Source of the DNA: an uncultured Lachnospiraceae bacterium
GTDB lineage: Bacteria > Bacillota_A > Clostridia > Lachnospirales > Lachnospiraceae
NCBI GenBank assembly: GCA_946613735.1
Contig: CAMOFS010000018.1
Span: forward strand, 1-12,141
Direction of reading: 5' to 3'
DNA: 12,141 nt
The notes below the pieces were generated by a model. The model worked only from the letters and a program-made list of their open reading frames with translations. It did not search any database and was not told the origin of the DNA. The translations under genes were made by a program, and so were the position numbers. Shown here one piece after another: positions 7,237 through 12,141 of the stretch (positions are counted from its first letter, which is position 1; each line of letters starts with the position of its first letter).

Positions 7237-8124
7237 ATGCAGGGCATAATAATCGTAAATAAAGACCGGGGCTTTACCTCATTTGATGTTGTGGCAAAGC
7301 TTAGGGGCATTTTAAAAACTAAAAAGATCGGACATACCGGAACCCTGGATCCTGAAGCTCGCGGGGTTCTTGTTGTTTGTGTTGGGAAGGCCACTAAGCT
7401 TGTGGATACCCTGATGGAGCATAACAAGACCTACGAGGCAGGACTTCTTTTGGGGCAGGATACTGATACCTATGATATCTGGGGCGAGACTGTCGCCACA
7501 CATGAAGTGAACATAAGCGAAGATGAGGCTAGGGCGGCGGTTATGTCATTTATAGGCAGTCAAAAGCAGGTTCCTCCCATGTATTCAGCCAAAAAGGTTG
7601 ACGGGAAAAAGCTATACGAGCTTGCAAGGGAAGGAAAGTCGGTTGAAAGAGCTGCCGTTGATATTGAGATCTATGATATTGATATCACCTCGGTGGCACT
7701 TCCTGAGGTAAGCTTTTTAGTCAGTTGCTCAAAGGGCACCTATATCAGGAGTCTCTGCCACGATATAGGAGAAAAATTGGGCTGTGGCGGATGTATGTCA
7801 TCGCTGCTTCGGGTAAAGACCGGCGATTTTTGCCTGGATGATGCCCATACTTTGGAGGAGATCCAAAGCTTTTATGATGAGGGAAGAATAGATGAGCTTT
7901 TACTTCCCATCGACAAAGTTTTAGGCTACAAGAAAGCTTACGTAATAAGCGGCTTTGAAAAGAAGCTCATAAACGGAAACTATCTTTTGCCCTCTGAGGT
8001 AAAGGAGCTTGATAAAACAGACATCGGTGAGGCTGTTTGCGTCTTTCATACTGATGGCAGATTTGCCGCTACCTATATCAAACAGAAAAATGGCTACAGG
8101 CTGGATAAGTATTTTTTGGAATAA
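7237..8124 (+). CDS. truB: tRNA pseudouridine(55) synthase TruB
   Basis: TruB converts U55 in the T-loop of tRNAs to pseudouridine and also acts as a tRNA folding chaperone. The protein has 295 residues. The catalytic aspartate is D38 in GHTGTLDPEARGVL. YSAKKVDGKKLYELAREG (Y116) and the SKGTYIRSL motif (165-173) complete the active site. A C-terminal PUA-like extension follows from about residue 215. One small oddity: the usual proline after GVL is replaced by valine (GVLVV, V46). It starts 3 bases after the nrnA stop and ends directly against ribF. The ribosome site is weak, so coupling to nrnA translation is likely. Confidence 0.96.
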   Translation: MQGIIIVNKDRGFTSFDVVAKLRGILKTKKIGHTGTLDPEARGVLVVCVGKATKLVDTLMEHNKTYEAGLLLGQDTDTYDIWGETVATHEVNISEDEARAAVMSFIGSQKQVPPMYSAKKVDGKKLYELAREGKSVERAAVDIEIYDIDITSVALPEVSFLVSCSKGTYIRSLCHDIGEKLGCGGCMSSLLRVKTGDFCLDDAHTLEEIQSFYDEGRIDELLLPIDKVLGYKKAYVISGFEKKLINGNYLLPSEVKELDKTDIGEAVCVFHTDGRFAATYIKQKNGYRLDKYFLE

Positions 8125-9060
8125 ATGGATTATATTAAGGGAATAGAAAACTACAGATCAGATAAGCCCGCGGGCATCATGGTAGGAAAGTTTGACGGCA
8201 TCCACCGCGGTCACGGGCTTTTGACCAAAAAGCTTAATGGGCATGCCAGAAAAAACGGTCTTTTATCATTGGCTGTAACCTTTGATGTGTCCCCCAGGAT
8301 CAGGGTAAAAGAAGATGAGTTGACTGACAAGAACATCATCACTGCCAATGAGCGCGCCATGCTCCTTAAAAAAGAAGGAGTGGATGCCATTTTGGAGCTT
8401 GAATTCAATGATGAGCTCATGACTATGGAGCCTGAGGCCTTTATAGAGATGCTTTATGACAAGTGCAACATGAGATATATCATCTGCGGCACTGACTTTA
8501 CCTTCGGACATTTCGGCAAGGGAGATGTGAAGCTTTTAAAAGCACTTTCCAGGGAAATGGGCTTTGAGGTTGAAGTCATCGAAAAGATAAAGGCTGACAA
8601 GAGGGACATCAGCTCTACCTATGTACGAGAGGAGATCCTAAAGGGGAGTATAGAGCAGGCTAATTCTCTTTTGGGCTACAACTATTTTGTCTACGGTCAG
8701 GTGATACACGGCAGGCACATAGGCACCGGGATGAACATCCCCACCATCAATATGATCCCAACATCTGACAAGCTGCTTCCTCCCAACGGAGTTTATGTAA
8801 GTCGTGTGGATATCGACGGTATGAAGCTTACCGGCGTTACAAATCTTGGATACAAGCCCACCATAGAGGAGAATGAAAAAAAGCTGTCCTTAGAGACCCA
8901 TATCCTGGACTATTCAAAAGACCTGTATGGTGAAAATATAATGGTGGAGTTTTTGAGGTTTATCCGTCCCGAGCGGAGATTTGATAGCCTGGAGGATCTG
9001 GCAAAGCAGGTCCAAAATGATATAAAAGCAGCCCGAAGAATGAACGAGGAGTCATCCTGA
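8125..9060 (+). CDS. ribF: Bifunctional riboflavin kinase / FAD synthetase RibF
   Basis: RibF phosphorylates riboflavin to FMN and then adenylylates it to FAD. The 311 residues hold two domains. The N-terminal FAD synthetase (nucleotidyltransferase) domain has GKFDGIHRGH (H27, H30) and SSTYVRE (163-169). The C-terminal riboflavin kinase domain has GMNIPTINM (PTIN 206-209), PPNGVYVSRV, TNLGYKPTIEEN and the ETHILDYSKDLYG segment. Its ATG follows the truB stop with no gap. The last residues are odd: the final Glu-Ser-Ser-stop is encoded by the first copy of the TGTCATCCTGAG repeat array (9050-9061), so the present C-terminus appears to have been set by repeat insertion. The catalytic core should be unaffected. 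It is the last gene of the operon. Confidence 0.96.
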   Translation: MDYIKGIENYRSDKPAGIMVGKFDGIHRGHGLLTKKLNGHARKNGLLSLAVTFDVSPRIRVKEDELTDKNIITANERAMLLKKEGVDAILELEFNDELMTMEPEAFIEMLYDKCNMRYIICGTDFTFGHFGKGDVKLLKALSREMGFEVEVIEKIKADKRDISSTYVREEILKGSIEQANSLLGYNYFVYGQVIHGRHIGTGMNIPTINMIPTSDKLLPPNGVYVSRVDIDGMKLTGVTNLGYKPTIEENEKKLSLETHILDYSKDLYGENIMVEFLRFIRPERRFDSLEDLAKQVQNDIKAARRMNEESS

Positions 9061-9153
9061 GCCCCCCTGTCATCCTGAGCTCCCCATGTCATCCTGAGCT
9101 CCCCATGTCATCCTGAGCCCCATCTGTCATCCTGAGCGAAGCGAAGGATCTTT
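9050..9153. repeat. 19-bp-period array of truncated repeat units ending in one full copy
   Basis: TGTCATCCTGAG starts at 9068, 9087, 9106 and 9125, exactly 19 bases apart, with C-rich 7-base spacers (CTCCCCA, CTCCCCA, CCCCATC). An extra copy (AGTCATCCTGAG, 9050-9061) lies at the end of ribF, 18 bases before the first. Only the last copy is full length: it continues CGAAGCGAAGGATCTTT to 9153, matching copy A at 604-633. ATCCT/AGGAT can pair to form a small stem. The array fills the space between ribF and the next promoter. No separate intrinsic terminator for the operon was found here. Confidence 0.9.
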
Positions 9154-9164
9154 GATAAATTTTT

Positions 9165-9181
9165 GTAACATTTTCGTAACA
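9165..9181 (-). promoter_or_regulatory. WalR (YycF)-like operator upstream of the NlpC/P60 gene
   Basis: GTAACA occurs at 9165-9170 and 9176-9181 on the + strand. Read on the - strand this is TGTTAC-N5-TGTTAC, a full match to the WalR consensus TGTWAH-N5-TGTWAH, with half-sites 11 bases apart. On the + strand the second half-site has one mismatch (CGTAAC). It ends 6 bases before the -35 element, a usual place for an activator site. WalRK controls cell-wall hydrolases of exactly the downstream type in Firmicutes. Binding is inferred from sequence only. Confidence 0.55.
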
Positions 9182-9187
9182 TTTATA

Positions 9188-9216
9188 TTGACAAAGGAAA
9201 CTACGGTTGTTATAAT
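9188..9216 (+). promoter_or_regulatory. Perfect-consensus sigma-A promoter for the NlpC/P60 gene
   Basis: TTGACA (9188-9193), a 17-base spacer, and TATAAT (9211-9216) match the housekeeping consensus at every position. Start of transcription is expected near 9223, giving a leader of roughly 37 bases before the ATG at 9260. That leader is too short for a riboswitch. Confidence 0.93.
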
Positions 9217-9250
9217 CAGTACTGGTTTCAGGGATAATCTGTGTTTTTAT

Positions 9251-9254
9251 GAGG
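9251..9254 (+). promoter_or_regulatory. Ribosome binding site deciding the NlpC/P60 start
   Basis: GAGG lies 5 bases before the ATG at 9260. The longer open frame that begins at 9152 would place its start upstream of the promoter, so the 9260 start is preferred. Confidence 0.8.
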
Positions 9255-9259
9255 TTTTT

Positions 9260-10435
9260 ATGTACGACAAAGAACAGTTCATTTCAAGCATTAACGAGAT
9301 AAAAGAAAAGCTTTCAAACAATAAATATCTTACTGACAAGAGAGTTCTTCAGGCATTGGCTCTTACCTGTACCTTTGGGATGGTAGCTGGTATCTGTGCC
9401 AACGGGGCAGAGGCTTCGGTCAATATTAGCTCTAACCCCACAGCCGGTATTTCTTCTGTATTAGCCAGCAATTCATCAGCCTATACAGCTTCGGCCACAG
9501 CCGGTATTTCTTCGGTTTTGGCTTGTAATATTGATGTGGAGAGTCAGCTTTATTCATCTGATTCCGAAGTTACCTCCACTGCTTCATCAGGCACATCAGC
9601 CGATTACGGTTATGAGAACCTGGGCATGGGCAAGTGCGAGGGCAACCTCAATGTCAGAAAGGCTCCCGACGAATCAGGCAAGCTCTTAGGCAAGCTTCCT
9701 GAGCACGGTGCCGTTGAGATACTTGACGAGGAGGACGGATGGTTTCATGTCAAGTCCGGTGAGCTTGAGGGCTATGTCAAGGCTGAGTATATCGCAACAG
9801 GTGATGAGGCCCTTGAGATAGCGGCAGAGGAGATCACCACCATGGCTACAGTTACCGGTGACGGGCTCCGCATCCGTGAGTCTGCATCCACTGATTCCGC
9901 TGTTATTATCAACCTAAACTCAGGAGAAAAGCTTCCCGTTTTGGAAGTGTTAGACGGCTGGGTCAAGGTTTCAGTTGATACTGATGAGGGATATGTCAGT
10001 GCTGATTATGTAGAGATAGCTGACGAGCTTCCCACAGCAAAGACTCTTGAAGAGCTGGCTTACGGCGCAGGTGTGTCTGATGTGAGGGTAGCTCTTGTCA
10101 ATAACGCACTCCAGTATGTTGGTAACCGCTATGTATGGGGTGGCACTTCCCTTACCAATGGTGTGGACTGCTCCGGCTTTACCATGAGGATATATCAGCA
10201 GTACGGCATTTACCTGCCTCATTCCTCCAGGGCACAGGCAGGCTATGGCAGGACCATTTCAGCCAGCGAGGCGCAGCCGGGTGACCTGTTCTTCTACGGC
10301 AGCGGCGGCATCAGCCATGTGGCTATCTACATGGGAGGTGGACAGATAGTCCATGCGTCATCCGCACGCACGGGTATCAAGATTTCCAATGCTTTTTACC
10401 GTACTCCCATTAAGGTGGTTACACTTTTGAACTGA
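9260..10435 (+). CDS. Secreted SH3b-SH3b-NlpC/P60 peptidoglycan endopeptidase
   Basis: This is a cell-wall hydrolase expected to cut peptide stems in peptidoglycan (typically gamma-D-Glu to diamino acid) outside the membrane. From ATG 9260 it has 391 residues. A long n-region (1-28, ending Asp-Lys-Arg) precedes a hydrophobic core (29-49) and a likely signal peptidase site after Ala-Glu-Ala (52). A Ser/Thr/Ala-rich linker follows, with a repeated unit TAGISSVLA(S/C)N at 61-71 and 80-90. Two bacterial SH3 domains come next (about 121-180, GNLNVRKAP; about 196-253, GDGLRIRESAS). The NlpC/P60 domain (about 280-391) has Cys304 in DCSGF, His353 in SHVAIYMG and His365 in IVHASS; the triad looks intact. 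Own promoter and terminator make it a single-gene unit, probably WalR controlled. Exact bond specificity is not readable. Confidence 0.94.
   Translation: MYDKEQFISSINEIKEKLSNNKYLTDKRVLQALALTCTFGMVAGICANGAEASVNISSNPTAGISSVLASNSSAYTASATAGISSVLACNIDVESQLYSSDSEVTSTASSGTSADYGYENLGMGKCEGNLNVRKAPDESGKLLGKLPEHGAVEILDEEDGWFHVKSGELEGYVKAEYIATGDEALEIAAEEITTMATVTGDGLRIRESASTDSAVIINLNSGEKLPVLEVLDGWVKVSVDTDEGYVSADYVEIADELPTAKTLEELAYGAGVSDVRVALVNNALQYVGNRYVWGGTSLTNGVDCSGFTMRIYQQYGIYLPHSSRAQAGYGRTISASEAQPGDLFFYGSGGISHVAIYMGGGQIVHASSARTGIKISNAFYRTPIKVVTLLN
9438..9513 (+). repeat. In-frame 57-base tandem duplication in the linker of the NlpC/P60 gene
   Basis: CCACAGCCGGTATTTCTTC occurs identically at 9438-9456 and 9495-9513, 57 bases (19 codons) apart. 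It encodes the two TAGISSVLA(S/C)N units just after the signal peptide. The near-identity at DNA level suggests a recent duplication. Confidence 0.85.
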
Positions 10436-10444
10436 CTTTTTAAA

Positions 10445-10467
10445 GACGGCCTCAGGCCGTCTTTTTT
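10445..10467 (+). terminator. Intrinsic terminator after the NlpC/P60 gene
   Basis: GACGGCC (10445-10451), loop TCA, GGCCGTC (10455-10461), then six T (10462-10467), with AAA before the stem. It begins 9 bases after the stop codon and is a textbook strong terminator. Confidence 0.95.
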
Positions 10468-10469
10468 AG

Positions 10470-10498
10470 TTGAATTTATCATCTGTAACGACTATAAT
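10470..10498 (+). promoter_or_regulatory. Sigma-A promoter for the membrane protein (and probably clpC)
   Basis: TTGAAT (10470-10475), 17-base spacer, TATAAT (10493-10498). It starts just 2 bases after the T-tract of the preceding terminator. Transcription should start near 10505, about 30 bases before the ATG at 10536. Confidence 0.82.
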
Positions 10499-10523
10499 AA
10501 GAAAAGCAGATTTTTTACGAAGC

Positions 10524-10527
10524 GAGG
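10524..10527 (+). promoter_or_regulatory. Ribosome binding site deciding the membrane-protein start
   Basis: GAGG lies 8 bases before ATG 10536. The longer frame opening with TTG 10470 would begin inside the -35 element, so it is rejected as a start. Confidence 0.75.
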
Positions 10528-10535
10528 TATTCTTA

Positions 10536-11666
10536 ATGAAAAGATCAAGTTCCATACTCATGGGCGCGATTCTGGGTTTATCCCTTGTTTTTGGATGCAA
10601 GTCTTTAGTTTTTGCAACCGCAGCAGATCATGTGGATTTCACTGTTGACGGAGTTGATTATGTTGTATCGGAGAGGTATACCGATGAGGAGATGCCTTCC
10701 GGTTTTGAACGTGAGACCATCGAGATCGGTGGCCACACATATTCTGAGCCTGTCAATGATAAGATGACACTTTTATACCTCAAGCCCGCAGCTGACACCT
10801 CAGGCAGCGGTGAGTTTTATGTCTACGATAAGTCCGCGGGTTCTGTTGAAAAGTTTTACTTTTTAGGATCTTCATCCTACTATGTCATTCCCAAGCAGGC
10901 TGATCCCTCTTCCTTTACCAGGCTTTTAGAGACTACGGTCACTGTGGATGATGAGAGTATTCCCGTATATCAGCTTGATGGCAGCACCAATGATTTTTAC
11001 TATTTTTATGGTGTTGATTCCAACGGCGAAGAGGAGTGGTATACCTACAGAGAGTCTACCGGTCAGGTGGCCAGGGCTGATACATATGCATTGTTTTTGA
11101 CATCCCAGACAAGTGATGCCACATCCGAAGAGGATACTGAGGAGGAGCAGACCGAGGAGAAAAAGGAGTCGGTCTTCTCCGGACTTTCAAGTGAAAAAGC
11201 CCGCAATATCTTAGTGGTTGCAGTTATAGTTGTTGCTATTATCATTATTTTCTTCATCAATCTTCGTGTATTCAGACGCAGCGATGAGGATGATGATATC
11301 TGGGCCGAGCCTGATGAAGATGAGAATCCTAAAAAAGAGGAGCCTGTGAGAAGGCCTGCACCCAGGACCGAACAAAGGCGTGAGGTCAGAGAAGAAAAAA
11401 GACCTGTAGCACGAGAAGATGTACGTCCTGCAGCAAGAGAAGAACTCAGGGAGCAGGTCATTAAGGAAGACCGCACCGCAGAAGAAGAAGCAGACACCGA
11501 GCTTCCCACCGAAGAGGCTATTCTTAAGAATGCCATGGCAGGGATCATGGATGAACCAAAGCCAGAGCCCAAAAAGGTTTCAGCTATCGATAGCCTCCCC
11601 AAAAAGAACACCACTAATAACAGCGGCAATGATGAAATCACAATGATAGATCTTAACAATCTGTGA
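10536..11666 (+). CDS. Uncharacterised type I membrane protein with duplicated ectodomain and charged cytoplasmic tail
   Basis: I do not recognise a named family. The 376 residues comprise a signal peptide (Lys-Arg, hydrophobic 7-27, likely cut after Ala-Thr-Ala 29) and an aromatic-rich extracellular part (30-190). An acidic Ser/Thr/Glu stalk follows (191-221). The membrane helix is at 225-243 (ILVVAVIVVAIIIIFFINL), followed by RVFRR as an inside anchor and a 130-residue highly charged tail with Arg/Pro/Ala/Glu repeats (RPVARED, RPAAREE). The ectodomain seems to hold two related modules: 54-107 (PSGFERETIEI...GEFYVYDKSAGSVEKF) and 124-180 (PSSFTRLLETTVTV...EEWYTYRESTGQVAR). Cys21 in LVFGC resembles a lipobox, but the Phe at -2 and continuing hydrophobicity argue against a lipoprotein. 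No terminator separates it from clpC. Confidence 0.85.
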   Translation: MKRSSSILMGAILGLSLVFGCKSLVFATAADHVDFTVDGVDYVVSERYTDEEMPSGFERETIEIGGHTYSEPVNDKMTLLYLKPAADTSGSGEFYVYDKSAGSVEKFYFLGSSSYYVIPKQADPSSFTRLLETTVTVDDESIPVYQLDGSTNDFYYFYGVDSNGEEEWYTYRESTGQVARADTYALFLTSQTSDATSEEDTEEEQTEEKKESVFSGLSSEKARNILVVAVIVVAIIIIFFINLRVFRRSDEDDDIWAEPDEDENPKKEEPVRRPAPRTEQRREVREEKRPVAREDVRPAAREELREQVIKEDRTAEEEADTELPTEEAILKNAMAGIMDEPKPEPKKVSAIDSLPKKNTTNNSGNDEITMIDLNNL

Positions 11667-11697
11667 TTGAATCATTTGATAATTAAGGAATAGTATA

Positions 11698-12141
11698 ATG
11701 GAATACACCAAGCAACTTGAGAGTGCGCTTGCCTATGCAAAAAGGGTTTCAAAGAAGCTGCACCATAGTTATATAGGCACCGAGCATCTGCTTTTGGGCC
11801 TTTTGCATATCGAGGATTCCCTCGTTTATAATCTTTTAGCCAGAGAAAATGTTACCGAAGAAAACGTAATGAAGCTTGTATCCGAGTATTTTTTGACTCC
11901 TGCCGGAGTTACGGTCAAGGAGCGGGAAGGCATGACTCCCAAGCTTAAGGCGGTTTTGGAACAGGCGTCAGAGGAGGCTTCTACCTGCCACAGTGAAAAG
12001 ATAGGTACGGAGCATGTTCTTCTGGCTATTTTGCGTACCCCGGAATGTGCAGCCACCAGACTTATGGCTTCCATGGATGTGAACATGCAAAAGCTTTTCA
12101 CCGCCGTGATCCAGGCCATGGGACATGAGGGACAGGTCTAT
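11698..12141 (+). CDS. clpC: ClpC-type AAA+ chaperone, N-terminal part (3' end outside window)
   Basis: ClpC is the Hsp100 unfoldase that feeds substrates to ClpP. The frame is open from ATG 11698 to the window edge (148 codons) and holds the double Clp-N domain: first repeat SKKLHHSYIGTEHLLLGLL, second repeat CHSEKIGTEHVLLAILR, then DVNMQKLFTAVIQAMGHEGQVY. The spacing and sequence fit ClpC better than ClpB or ClpA. AAGGAA (11685-11690) lies 7 bases before the ATG. The 31-base gap to the upstream membrane-protein gene contains no terminator, no convincing promoter and no CtsR-type heptad repeat (AGGTCAAA), so co-transcription is likely. The ctsR-mcsA-mcsB genes that often precede clpC are absent here. 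AAA modules lie beyond the window. Confidence 0.9.
   Translation, partial: MEYTKQLESALAYAKRVSKKLHHSYIGTEHLLLGLLHIEDSLVYNLLARENVTEENVMKLVSEYFLTPAGVTVKEREGMTPKLKAVLEQASEEASTCHSEKIGTEHVLLAILRTPECAATRLMASMDVNMQKLFTAVIQAMGHEGQVY

Noticed and set aside
9152..9259. In-frame extension of the NlpC/P60 gene starting at ATG 9152
   Set aside because: It would run through the WalR-like box and the perfect -35/-10 promoter; GAGG before ATG 9260 and the signal peptide favour the later start.
9217..9259. Cyclic-di-AMP riboswitch, often found upstream of SH3/NlpC wall hydrolases
   Set aside because: The leader between the expected start site and the ATG is only about 37 bases and shows no conserved structure.
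10484..10489. TGTAAC resembling a WalR half-site within the membrane-protein promoter
   Set aside because: There is no partner half-site 11 bases away on either side, so a chance match is likely.
10536..10600. Lipoprotein signal (LVFGC) in the membrane protein
   Set aside because: Phe at position -2 is atypical, and the hydrophobic stretch continues past the cysteine to an Ala-Thr-Ala site.
11664..11674. Inverted repeat TGATTGAATCA before clpC
   Set aside because: It is short, overlaps the stop codon of the preceding gene, and matches neither a CtsR box nor a terminator (no T-tract).
11694..11699. TATAAT next to the clpC start
   Set aside because: It overlaps the ATG itself and has no -35 at the right distance, so it cannot serve clpC.

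Overview
The window looks like chromosomal DNA from a Clostridia-class Firmicute, most likely Lachnospiraceae. This rests on three things: the gene order rimP-nusA-rnpM(ylxR)-ylxQ-infB-rbfA-nrnA-truB-ribF, the 'HVRPDGDCVGS' style of NrnA, and a ClpC N-terminus of the 'YTKQ...LHHSYIGTEHLLLGLL' type. All genes lie on the + strand. No insertion sequence, phage gene, CRISPR array or rRNA was seen.

Layout. (1) 1-590: the 3' part of galE (UDP-glucose 4-epimerase). (2) 591-876: a dispersed repeat, an A-tract plus promoter, a tRNA-Glu(CTC) gene, and a strong hairpin with an interrupted U-tract just before rimP. (3) 877-9060: a compact nine-gene operon for translation and RNA maturation. Its junctions are mostly overlapping or nearly touching (ATGA overlaps at ylxR/ylxQ and infB/rbfA), and no internal promoter is obvious. 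It covers 30S maturation (RimP, RbfA), transcription elongation and termination (NusA), RNA-binding cofactors (YlxR/RnpM, YlxQ), initiation (IF2), nanoRNA/pAp turnover (NrnA), tRNA pseudouridylation (TruB) and flavin cofactor synthesis (RibF). (4) 9050-9153: a 19-bp-period array of half-copies of the same dispersed repeat; its first copy supplies the ribF stop codon. (5) 9165-10467: a secreted two-SH3, NlpC/P60 cell-wall hydrolase behind a perfect sigma-A promoter with a WalR-like box just upstream, closed by an intrinsic terminator. (6) 10470-12141: a second good sigma-A promoter, an unrecognised type I membrane protein, and the start of clpC, with no terminator between these two genes.

The most interesting signals are regulatory. 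The only transcription signals seen ahead of rimP-nusA are the tRNA-Glu promoter and a terminator with a poor U-tract. This suggests read-through control, possibly NusA feedback, and parallels the tRNA-led nusA operon of E. coli. The minus-strand match TGTTAC-N5-TGTTAC upstream of the hydrolase promoter suggests WalRK-type control of cell-wall turnover. Most gene functions are ordinary housekeeping. The uncharacterised element is the duplicated-ectodomain membrane protein placed directly before clpC.
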